Assembly: GCA_019671005.1 (NCBI GenBank)
Contig: CM033744.1
Span: forward strand, 13,074,128 to 13,138,127
DNA: 64,000 bases
Direction: 5' to 3'
Origin: Hibiscus mutabilis
Lineage: Eukaryota > Streptophyta > Magnoliopsida > Malvales > Malvaceae
This document shows positions 44,332-53,845 of this stretch, in pieces. The notes beneath the pieces are model-generated. The model did no database searches and was not told where the DNA came from. It worked only from the letters and a program-made list of their open reading frames with translations. Numbering within the stretch: the first letter of the stretch is position 1; the number at the start of each line of letters is the position of its first letter. Both the position numbers and the translations under genes were made by a program.

Positions 44332-46451
44332 TCAGAGAGAGTCAGCTTCGGCAGCTAAGCCATTCACATGCCTTGCAACCCGTTGGATGTCCACCATCAG
44401 GGTCACGTAATACTGGTCTCTATCTTGAACCATCTGGGCAGCATCACGAAGTCTTCTTCGCCAATAGTTGTCTCCACCGGCTGCAGCTTCTTCGAATACC
44501 CTGATTCCCTCCCTGTAATCTTGAATGGCTGCTTCGAGTGACTCAATGCAGGTTCGTAACATGCCAATTTCACGCTCCCTTTCTTGTAGTTCGATAAAAC
44601 CATTCCTCTGACGATAGGTCTGAAAGGAGTGCTCTAACTCTGCTAGCCTCCCTTCTAACTCGGCATTCTGATCTTGACTCTGATTTAGGCTATAAACAGT
44701 GTCATTGTACAAGCTTTTCATCTCGAGCAGTCTATTCCTGCTTCCCATAGACTTTCTCTTCCAAACGGCAGTGTTTTCCTTCTCGTAGATGATTGCTTGA
44801 TTGCCTTTGTCGATCTCTCATCTAGCTCTTTCTTTCTCTTGATTAATGACGTCCCTAAAAGACCGCCTCTCACTCTCGATGGCTAACTTGCAACTTTCTA
44901 CTTTTTTCTCAATTGCTCGCTTGCCTTTCTCTCGTTCTTCTTTGACTAGACGTATACCGTTCATCATTTCCTTCTACACGACTAGGAATTGGCTTCGGTT
45001 GGCGTTCTGCACCTTGGATTGAAGCTAGAGAGTATCTTTCTGGTAAAGGGTATTCTTCTCACTTAGATCTGCATTGAGCTTCTTCAGTTGCCTGATGGTC
45101 CCATCTCGTTCGTCGACCTCTAAACTCACCTTGTAGAGTTCATCCATATGTTGTGTCTGCAAAGCCTCCATCTTCTTCTTAACTTTTTTGAGTTCACCTC
45201 GCAAAATATCAGCCTCAGACGGTACTATCCTCATATGTTCTTCAAGCGACATGGTAGGTCCTTGGTTAGGTTCTAGAATCTTGTCGTTAACCCTCAAGTG
45301 CCTCCAGAGATAATAATCCGGGGTGATCATGGGCTTGGTATCTCTTTCTACCCTGATCCAATAATAGTGATTCCAAGCTCTCATGATGGTTTGGACCTTA
45401 GCCTTGAACTCGCCCTTGAATGGGAATTCGCTTCTACTTAGCCCAGCGGTGACGGGGATGAACTGTCATGATCCAAACTGTCGAGACACTAAAATCGGAG
45501 CACAAGAAATCCCACCATATAGCCCTAACATCACCAGCCAATCATAATCGCTGCAGCTGTATAAGAAGTGACTAAGCCTGCCGAGCCAAGGAACTCTCCA
45601 TACTATGTCTCCGTCTTGAATGTTCCTAAAGATATGGGACCATTTCTTCATCTTCCAGTCTTCTCGCCATTCCTTCGCTAAATATTCCCGCAAAGGTGAA
45701 AAACCTCGGAACAATACTCCCGTTAAAACCCCCGTCGGTGTCTTCCACATGTTGCTCTGGATCCAAACCTGTAGTAGTTGCGCACACCCTCTAAAACGTC
45801 ATTCTTCGTGCTTTCGGCTCGCATTCAAAGAAATGAAGGTTTTAGTCAAAATTGCCGGTACTAGATTCGCCTTCCGCTTCATTCGCTCAAATAGGTCTAG
45901 AATGGCTACGTTGATGTTTCCAAGAACCCTCGGGAAGATGACCAAACCATATATTCCCAAAGCAAATAGGTTCATCTTATTCCCCTCATCTGGGTGCACG
46001 GGTATGATGTCTCAGATACTCTCCCATGCAAAGACTAAGTTGTCTCCTCGAAGCTGAATCAGGCCATTAGCCCAATCGTCACTCATCCATGCAAAGACTA
46101 AGCGGTGTACTCCTCTACCGTAGGCATCATGTCCTACCCGTTGAATGTGAAGCAGCAAAAAGCAGGATTCCAGAACTGAAAGATGGCTCGGAGCAAAGGT
46201 TGGTTGACCCAAACATACATCAACTTTGATATGTCGCCGTAACTATCACAGAGTAAGTCTTGTAGTCTTCGATCCCATCCTTTCCAAATACCTTTAAGCT
46301 CCCATAAATTATTCTGTTGGAGATTCACATAAGTGTATCCTGTCACTATGCGCTCGTTGAGCAAACTGTTACCTTGGGTCCGCTGATTAACTTCTGACCA
46401 GTGTCTGACGGCTGAGTTGAGTTCTTCCTTCTTCAGATACCTTTTTTCCAT
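44332..46451 (-). pseudogene. Ogre ORF1 (DUF7745-like protein with C-terminal coiled coils)
   Basis: A protein split over at least four minus-strand frames precedes gag. It begins MEKRYLKKEELNSAVRHWSE (ATG at 46451-46449), followed by LWELKGIWKGWDRRLQDLL and LLRAIFQFWNPAFCCFTFNG. Frame 45999-45799 has NLFALGIYGLVIFPRVLGNI. Frame 45750-45466 has WSHIFRNIQDGDIVWRVPWL and YDWLVMLGLYGGISCAPILV. Frames 45384-45025 and 44748-44332 are long charged coiled coils (AELEGRLAELEHSFQTYRQR). The order and words match a family annotated in Malvaceae genomes as DUF7745 and known as the extra ORF1 of Ogre elements. Its function is unknown. The family name is from memory and should be checked. Confidence 0.75.
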
Positions 46452-47113
46452 AATGAAAGATTTTCTGATCGGGCGAACCACTTGATCTAGTACCTTTATG
46501 TAATGCAAATGCAATGATGTATGCAAAAAGAAAGCAAAACAAAAAGAAAACGAGTCAGTACCGGATAAAATAAATAAATACATAAATAAAAATATATTTA
46601 GATAAGGTAAACAAACAAAACAACCCTACTTACATCTCGCCTAAAACACCTGCGTTATCCGCATGGCTCTAAAGGGGTGGGTTTTCTATATTCTCTACAT
46701 GCAATGTTGGTGCTAAGAGGTACCTGAACTGTCCTTGCTATCCCTTACTAAGGGTAGCAAGGCCCCCGATCATCACCCATTGTAGGCTCCTTTCAACCGG
46801 GTTTAATTCAAGGGACCCATTTTCTTATGCCTCCACGAAGGAACGATATCCTTACGAAAGGATAAGGTACTCGAGCCCCGAAGGTACTTGCTAGGCCTAC
46901 ACGGAGGAATGATATCCTCATGAAAGCATTAGCTTTTTCCCCCACTTAAAAAGGATGGGTTTATATGCCAAATTTTAAATGCGTTAAAATAAACATGCAC
47001 TTATAATCAAATGTTAATTTAATAGTCACTTTAATCTGGAACTTCCAATATTAATAAAGTGGTAAATATTTAAAAAAGCTTGACTCTCACTTGTTTTTGA
47101 AAAAACAAAAATC
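46452..47113 (-). other. Ogre 5' leader between primer site and ORF1
   Basis: No coding signal. Two imperfect direct repeats occur (CCACGAAGGAACGATATCCT at about 46832 and CACGGAGGAATGATATCCT at about 46900). The long untranslated leader is typical of this lineage. Confidence 0.6.
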
Positions 47114-47132
47114 ATCCCCAGCAGAGTCGCCA
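47114..47132 (-). other. Ogre primer binding site
   Basis: The minus strand TGGCGACTCTGCTGGGGAT begins two bases from the 5' LTR, as a tRNA primer site should. The primer tRNA (tRNA-Arg is known for Ogre) is an inference. Confidence 0.65.
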
Positions 47133-49422
47133 TCTGTAGCGATATCCCTTACACTAAAAACGGGGTCTTAAGGGTGTTTCGGGCATTTTAAAATTTATTC
47201 ATGGTGTTTTAAAAAAACCGTATTTTATTATTTAAAAATGGAGTCGCCACCGGCCACTGAGGTAGGCCAGACACCATAAAACCAGAGATTTGAAAATTGT
47301 TGGGTTCGAGAGTCGGTTACGGATGGGGAAGGATTAGCACCCCCACACCGTCCAAAATTGGTACTTTAATAATTACCGCTTTATTAATATTAAACTTTTC
47401 AGATTAAAGTGACGATTAAATTTGGTTATAATTGGGAGTAGATTTTAAGGGCCCCATTATTCGAGAGTAAACCGATAAACCACCATCACTGCGCTTGATA
47501 TTGGCCATGTTTATGCTCGAATAAAAGGGCACTGCATTGACAATTAATATCTCGTTATGCAAACTTAACAAACAAATTATGAAAAAGTACATTCACCTTG
47601 ACATAATATTAAACCATAAAGACATGAATATTAAGATATCAAATAAAGATAATAAAATATATGAACAAAAAAAACATAACATGCCATAATAAAAACAATG
47701 TAAAAACATGAACCAAGCAAAAACATGCTTCCATAACTAGATTAAATAACCTCAACATGTTTAAACACATTAAAACAAAACACAACTAAAATATATGCAT
47801 AACATGTACATGGCATAGTATGATACTAAAATAATAAAACAAAACAACATGCGAACATAAAAAGAACTTAATGCGTAACACAAATTATATACATATATTA
47901 AAATCATATCATGCTATTAATATGTAACAAATACACCAATTTTAACATACAACCTAAAATGCAAAATAAAAACTAGAACACATGTACACATCATAGAAAA
48001 TATAAGAAACACAATATAACACATGCATGTCATACATGTAACATGGTGCTAAACTAACAAATTAAAGCCAAAAGCGGACATATGCTTAATGCTTAACATG
48101 TGACAATTTGCATACATAAAATAAAAACATGGCATTATGTGACTACAAAGGACATACTAGCATGTACCCTAGAAACAAAGCTATCACACAATACATGCTA
48201 AAATACAAAAACGTACTAGGTACAAGCCAACCAAAAAACACGAATAGAACATATATGACACAAACAAGCGAACGAAAATATAAAAACACATAACATCATA
48301 AACTAAACATATACATAAAAAAACAATGAAATATAAAATGAACATGAAACAAAACAAAAAAAGAGGCCACATCAACATGTTAAGAAAATATAAAAAACAT
48401 GAATACTTGGATATGATAAGATGACTGAAATGAAAAATAAAGAAAACAGAAAACAAAAATTAAAATATAATAAAAACACGATTTAGGGACTTATTTGGAA
48501 ACTGGAATAAATTAGGAAGGACCGGATGTGTAATATGACCAAGGGGCACGCTCAAAATGCAAAGTTCAAAAATGCGGGATGATTTGGGGGCGTAATTAAA
48601 CCATTTGAAATCCGAATTTGGTTCATTTGGGGGCCAGATTGAAATGTTTTACAAAGAAAGGAGGACCCAGCCTGCAATTATACTATGCGGCATGCTCAAA
48701 CTGAAAACTTCAAAAATGCATGAGTCCTTAGTGATTAATTATGCCATTTTAAAAATTTTAGAGTTCTATAAAGGATCCCTATCCGGCCAGATCTCAAACT
48801 TTTTCATTTTTTTAGCCCTTAGGATAATATCCCCCGTTTTTTTTTCTATTTTTCTAGAAAATGCTGCCCCCAAATCTCTCTCAGCCGCCGCGTTCAGGTG
48901 GTCTCAGGCGAGGTTCGGCCGTACGGCCACCTCAGCACGTCTCGGACCCCGACGGTTCAACAACAAAAACCCCATTTGTTTTGAGACCAAAAAAACTGAA
49001 CCGTTATTGCTATTTCAAATCGAAAAAATGGCTCACCATCAGGTTCATCGCCAACGAAGAAAGAAGACTGAGACTCCCTCCTTTTTATTTTTATTTATTA
49101 CTTACATGCATGCATGAGACGAGAGAGGGAAATGGAGAAAAGAAAAAATGGATTACCCTCGAAAACCTTTGTATTCTTTTTTCTTTGTATTTCTAAAAAC
49201 TGGACTGATTGTTACATAGATTTTTTTGTTTTGGGTACATATATTGTGGTCCCTAATTTGTTTAGGTAGAAACAAAATATCAAAAATACATATTTGTCTG
49301 ATTTTGATACTGATAACCCTATTTTTTGGTGTCTTTTACACGTCTGATTTGATGCGGTGGTTGGTATAGCCGGTATGGGGAGCAGTGTGGTGGTGATGTC
49401 CTTCCTGCCAGATTCGCTCACG

Positions 49423-49450
49423 GCCGTTGGATCAGATCTGATCCAACGGC
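49423..49450. repeat. 28-bp perfect palindrome in the 5' LTR
   Basis: The left half is GCCGTTGGATCAGA and the right half is its exact reverse complement. The site corresponds to the 20-bp version in the 3' LTR. Confidence 0.9.
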
Positions 49451-50045
49451 TGTGATTGCAAGGGACACAGACAACCTTGATCTGATCTTGGAATGAGTAG
49501 AATTGCACCAAATCGTGACACGTGGCGTACGGTGATCTGAAGGGCCTTGAGCGTGTGTTACGCGCGAGTGGGAGCCCAACAGCCCGTACTTGGGCTTCAC
49601 GAGACCAGCTGGCGGGGTTTTCTCCTTCGATCTGGATCGTTAGATCAAAATTTGATCCGACGGTCGAAATTGGGTTGTGCATCAGAAAAAGATAGGGTTC
49701 TTGGATATGGGATTTGGATTTGGGTTTGGGCCGATCAAGCCTTGTAAATTATATTTTTGGGTTTTGTAACCATGGACTAGACATTTAATTTATTTGGGTT
49801 TTAATATATCCTTTTATTTGTATTTAATTTAGCCCAACCCTACTAATAATATTAATATTAATAATAATAAAAGAGTAATAATAATAATACATATACATAC
49901 ACACTTAATCATACATACGTGTACATACATACATGCAAACACATATATGTGCACATACATACACATACAAACATACCTATTCATATACGGACGTATACAT
50001 AATACATTAATATACCCATACATATCACACATTCATACAATCACA

Positions 50046-50203
50046 CATACATACATACATACATACATACATACATACATACATACATACATACATACAT
50101 ACATACATACATACATACATACATACATACATACATACATACATACATACATACATACATACATACATACATACATACATACATACATACATACATACAT
50201 ACA

Positions 50204-50231
<28 letters not shown>
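50046..50231. repeat. (TACA)n tetranucleotide microsatellite
   Basis: About 46 uninterrupted ACAT/TACA units. The matching place in the other LTR (about 34955-34980) has only a few. Confidence 0.95.
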
Positions 50232-50234
<3 letters not shown>

Positions 50235-50355
50235 GCGTACACATACATTACATACATATTAGTCGCACGTACACAATATGTATAATATACATGCACTCAC
50301 ACATATCGCACACATACATTACCCATATATTAATAACTCCCATGCACATAATAAA

Positions 50356-50510
50356 CATATAATATAATATAATATAATATAATATAATATAATATAATAT
50401 AATATAATATAATATAATATAATATAATATAATATAATATAATATAATATAATATAATATAATATAATATAATATAATATAATATAATATAATATAATAT
50501 AATATAATAT
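50356..50510. repeat. (AATAT)n pentanucleotide microsatellite
   Basis: About 30 near-perfect TATAA/AATAT units. The other LTR has about four at 35105-35121. Confidence 0.95.
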
Positions 50511-50606
50511 ATGAATACATGCACTAGTAGTAAATAATAATAATTACATAATATTTGCAAATTAACACAAAATTTTTCCAAGATAAAAATGAGTGATTAC
50601 AGTTGC

Positions 50607-50668
50607 CGATAGAAGTTACTTTGTATATAAGTAGTCCTTGTACTTTTCTTAATCATCAATTAAAGATG
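50607..50668 (+). repeat. Second half of the copia relic 3' LTR
   Basis: Continues from 32051 once the Ogre element and one GTTGC are removed. TATATAAG...CCTTGTAC...AATCATCAATTAAAG resembles an LTR promoter/R-region end. The exact LTR end is not resolved. Confidence 0.5.
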
Positions 50669-50890
50669 CATTTGTCACAAGTGTTATATGATTTTAACAA
50701 CCTCTCTTCTGATTCTGCCGAAAGCACACCTCGATTTTCAAAACTTTGGTTCTCCGTTGGGACTGGTTTCAGCCTAACAACACTTGTTGGAGTAACTTTG
50801 TTTCTTATTTGGCAACTATTCATTAGCTCCGACACCCGGCTAAGCAACCTTTTGGATTCCATCTTGTTTGAGTTTCTCCTCCTTTAAGAA
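50669..50890 (+). pseudogene. Host-gene-like exon fragment, possibly site-2 protease (S2P) homologue
   Basis: The open frame reads YDFNNLSSDSAESTPRFSKL, then LWFSVGTGFSLTTLVGVTLF, LIWQLF and RLSNLLDSILFEF. It contains one strongly hydrophobic segment (about 20 residues) of transmembrane type. The pattern resembles the N-terminal membrane region of plant S2P-type intramembrane proteases, but this is from memory. It lacks a start, the HEXGH zinc site and neighbouring exons, and ends in a stop after LLL. It is probably a gene fragment left in or captured by the surrounding transposons. It could also be an unrelated membrane protein piece. Confidence 0.35.
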
Positions 50891-50932
50891 TCTTATTGTC
50901 TGATACCGAATATTTATTCATATAATTGTTAC

Positions 50933-51787
50933 ATAGGGACGGAGCCATTAATAGGAGAAATTATTACATGGTCTGGCTCACCATATCATCCATGGTCCCA
51001 TCCAATGAGATTCATTCATTTAATGACATGTAGGAAAGAGGTGAAGATTCACTTTGGAAAAAAATGAGATGAAAAATTATTATTGGATGGGACCATGGAT
51101 GACGTGGTGAGCTAGGCCCATATAATAAATTTTCCATTAATAGGTTAGGAGGAGATATTATCCCACCCAGATTTTTTTTGGTATAATTGCATTTTAGGCC
51201 TTTTCTAGTTTAAATATTAAGACATAAAGTCGAAAAATATCCCCAGCGTTTGACTGAATTGTCACTTTGGCCCTATTCTTTTTTTTGGAGCCATTCAACC
51301 CTCAACATTTCATTTTTGGGTCAAAATGGCCCCTCCACGGGTGAAAATTATTAGAAATCTAACGGTAAACAATTTGAAATGACTTGAAAAAATTATAAGT
51401 CAGCGAAAAAAATTATTTTATATAATTTTATACAATTATTTTTTTACTGATGTAACGCTTTTTCAAGTCAACACATTTGTCTATATGATACTGTCATGTT
51501 AGCGTGCACTGCCATATAGGTTTGTCACGTCATTTCAAGTCATTTACCGCCAGTTGACTGATAGTTTTCATCCATAGAGGGACTATTTTCACCCAAAATA
51601 AAACTTTAAGGGTTGAATTGCTCTAAAACAGAATATGGACCAAAGTGACTATTCAGTCAAACATTGAGGGTATTTTTTGGCTTTATGCCAATATTAATCA
51701 AATAAAGTTTTGTTCCTCTCAATTTTTAGATTTAAAAGCTTAATAAACTCTTTCCCCTCCTAATGTTTAATCCTAGTTCTGTCCCCG
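50933..51787. mobile_element. Inverted-repeat DNA element E4
   Basis: Ends ATAGGGACGGAGCC and CTAGTTCTGTCCCCG are imperfect inverted repeats, flanked by TTGTTAC (50926-50932 and 51788-51794). Further in, the arms pair over about 200 bp, for example CCCCAGCGTTTGACTGAAT against ATTCAGTCAAACATTGAGGG, and GGGTCAAAATGGCCCCTCC against GGACTATTTTCACCC. No coding sequence. The duplication is 7 bp or slightly longer. The superfamily is uncertain. Confidence 0.65.
50955..51133. mobile_element. 179-bp MITE nested in the left arm of E4
   Basis: About 52-bp inverted repeats (for example CTCACCATATCATCCATGGT against CCATGGATGACGTGGTGAG) are flanked by the 10-bp direct repeat CCATTAATAG (50945-50954 and 51134-51143). 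A 9-11-bp duplication suggests a Mutator-type MITE. Confidence 0.85.
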
Positions 51788-51839
51788 TTGTTACGGGTAA
51801 GGTGATGATGTGGTTGGAGAACTTACATGCGTTGATTAT

Positions 51840-52472
51840 TAGGGGTGTTCAAAATTTCAGTTAACCGAATTAACCGACCGAACTGATTTTTTTTTCAGTT
51901 AATCGGTTAGTTAATTTTAGGTTCGGTCGGTTAACGGTTAATGATTTTTTCAAACTTCGGTGATCGGTTAATTCGGTTCGAAATCAGTTAATTAACTGAA
52001 TTAACCGAATTACCCAAAATTTTATATTATATATGTTTATTTTGGTCACTAAACTTTTAAAAAGTATAAAATACTCATTAAACTTTATCAAATTAGCACA
52101 AAATGATCATTAAATTTATTAAATTATTAAAAAATAATCATTAAAATTTTCAATATTTATCAATAATTTTTAATGTGCTAATAAATGATCATTTTGTAAT
52201 AATTCGATAAGTTTAATGGTTGTTTTATAACTTTTGAAAGTCCGGTGGGTAAAAAGATTATTTTAACATAGTTTAGTGACCATTAGTGTAATTTACCCAA
52301 AATTTTATAACAAATTTCGTTTAACCGAATTAACCGAACTTTTTTCGGTTCAGTTCAAAATTTTTGAAAAAAATTCGGTTCGGTTAACGGTTAATAGGAA
52401 AAAAATTTGGTTAATGAAACTTTGGAAGTTCGATTCGGTCGGTTAACCGAACTGACCGTTTGAACACCCCTA
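51840..52472. mobile_element. hAT-type MITE, 633 bp
   Basis: Ends TAGGGGTGTTCAAA and TTTGAACACCCCTA are inverted repeats, flanked by the 8-bp duplication TTGATTAT (51832-51839 and 52473-52480). An 8-bp duplication and TAGGGGTG ends are hAT features. The inner arms are rich in GGTTAACCGAAT words. A second element sits inside it. Confidence 0.88.
52027..52298. mobile_element. 272-bp MITE nested inside the hAT MITE
   Basis: Inverted arms (TTTATTTTGGTCACTAAAC against GTTTAGTGACC) are flanked by the 11-bp direct repeat AAAATTTTATA (52016-52026 and 52299-52309). The long duplication fits a Mutator-like origin. Confidence 0.75.
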
Positions 52473-52480
52473 TTGATTAT

Positions 52481-52577
52481 GGTACCCCGATTATGAATGA
52501 GGTTTTCAAGGAAGAAGGGTTGAAGAAGTGGTTGACGATGTCACCAGAGAAATGGTTCAAGTTGTCGTTGGTGTAGG
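52481..52577 (+). pseudogene. Short unidentified coding-like fragment
   Basis: Reads TPIMNEVFKEEGLKKWLTMS, then PEKWFKLSLV and a stop. 51795-51831 (GKVMMWLENLHALI) may belong to the same former gene on the other side of the hAT MITE, but the frames do not join after removing it. I do not recognise the protein. Confidence 0.25.
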
Positions 52578-52876
52578 TTTAAATGGTTCGTTAAATTACA
52601 ATCGAGACTAAATTGATTTATTTAAAGGGTAAATTATTTGTGTGACTACCTAACTATTGACTTTGTCCTATTTTGACCATATAACTAAATAATGAAAAAT
52701 TACACCACCGAACTATTTAATTGATCCTAATCAAATCACCAACCGTTAAAATCTAATGGAGGGGTGATGTGACAGTTAACAAAATTTTATATAATTACAC
52801 ATTTAGTCCTCCATATTTACACATACAATCAATTTAGTCCTAATTTTAATATAATTCAATGCATTTAATCTTCCAA

Positions 52877-53845
52877 TAAGAAGGTGACACGTGTCGCAAT
52901 CTGATTGAAGAAAAAATAACAAACAATATTTACCTCCTCCGAGAATCAAACCCAAGTAGTTTGGGGTGGAGTTAAGCGCACCCAACCACTATGCCAACTG
53001 CTTTTCTTAGTTAAAAGCTTCCAACATTTTTATTAAAGCTTACAACCCAAATCAATGAGCCAAGAACCTTTATCCGTTTTGAAAAACATCATCAAAATTG
53101 TTTTTGAAGAACCTTATTTAATTATCAATTTTATCAATTTCACAAATAATAGATTTTCTTGATTCTTCATCTTTGATCCATTGGAAGCTCAATTTGAAGG
53201 CGATAAATCATTTTCCTACTAGATTTTTAACTTACTGAAGCTTTAAAACAAGATTTTAAGTTAGATTTTAGAAACTCAACTTCATCTTCAACCTTAGACT
53301 TTTTAAGGGGCTTTAATGTTGATTCGGGTTATAGAGCTTCATTTGTCGTTGTGAGACTTGTTTTAGCTTAGTTTGTTGATGGGAATGAGATTGCAAATGG
53401 AAGTTTTAAGTTTGGTGTGCTAAAACAAAAAAAATGAGAAGAAGTCTATGCATTACATGAAATTAAAAAATGAGGGGTTCTTTTTGAAGGTTGGATTGAA
53501 TCATTGATTTAGTGTTATAGAAGGGTTAAATGAAATTAGAAGTGGTTTAGAAGACTTTTTAAGGGTCACATATTTGGTTTCAAATTCACAGTGGCCAAAA
53601 GTGAGAGACGAATGTCGTTGGAAATAGATCTGGTGAGGCAAATGGTGATGGTGAAGGAACATCAAGTAGCACAAAATATATAAAATATAGTGTAAAAAAT
53701 AAAGCAAGTAATGGTCTTGGTTCGATGGCTAAGTGCGTGTTATTTCTCTTACCATGCCTAGGTTCAAAGCCTCCCAAAACCATTCTTGAATATTTATTTT
53801 CCTTCAACCTAATTATGACACGTGTTACAACCTGGTTGGGCGTGT
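52877..53845. repeat. Inverted pair of tRNA-like segments (SINE- or TIR-derived)
   Basis: The arm at about 52877-53005 (minus strand) has the A-box-like TTGGCATAGTGGTTGGGTGCG (complement of 52977-52997, first 20 bases tRNA-like) and the B-box-like GGGTTTGATTCTC (complement of 52941-52953). The arm at about 53711-53840 (plus) has TGGCTAAGTGCG (53726-53737) and AGGTTCAAAGCCT (53760-53772). Each is followed by ATATT...TTC and a GACACGTGT-type word. The intervening 53010-53710 has no supported gene. Confidence 0.55.

Larger units (their letters stand above)
32052..50601 (-). mobile_element. Ogre/Tat-like gypsy LTR retrotransposon, 18.55 kb
   Basis: LTRs 32052-35211 (3,160 bp) and 47135-50601 (3,467 bp), each TGTAGCGATATCCC...GTGATTAYA, are flanked by the perfect duplication GTTGC (32047-32051 and 50602-50606). 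Minus-strand order is primer site, long leader, extra ORF1 (44332-46451), gag, protease, reverse transcriptase, RNase H, second RNase H, integrase, then a 1.9-kb non-coding segment before the 3' LTR. The extra ORF1 upstream of gag, very long LTRs and dual RNase H are hallmarks of Ogre elements in the Tat lineage. All frames are broken. LTR divergence (roughly 8% by eye in the first 225 bp, lower elsewhere) suggests a moderately old insertion. Confidence 0.92.
47135..50601 (-). repeat. 5' LTR of the Ogre-like element
   Basis: 3,467 bp, co-linear with the 3' LTR. It is longer mainly because of two microsatellites, (TACA)n at about 50046-50231 and an AATAT repeat at about 50356-50510. Confidence 0.9.

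Noticed and set aside
49829..50581. Long open frames of MYVC..., IHTY... and LYYI... repeats on both strands
   Set aside because: They are translations of the (TACA)n and (AATAT)n microsatellites; any frame without a stop in the unit stays open. Not genes.
32052..50601. Endogenous pararetrovirus (caulimovirid) origin for the large element
   Set aside because: It has paired LTRs with a 5-bp duplication, a primer site, a purine tract and a DDE integrase, which are retrotransposon features; no movement protein or coat-type region was seen.
52877..53845. Functional tRNA genes
   Set aside because: A- and B-box-like words are present but no acceptor stem or anticodon arm can be folded, so these are tRNA-like remnants only.
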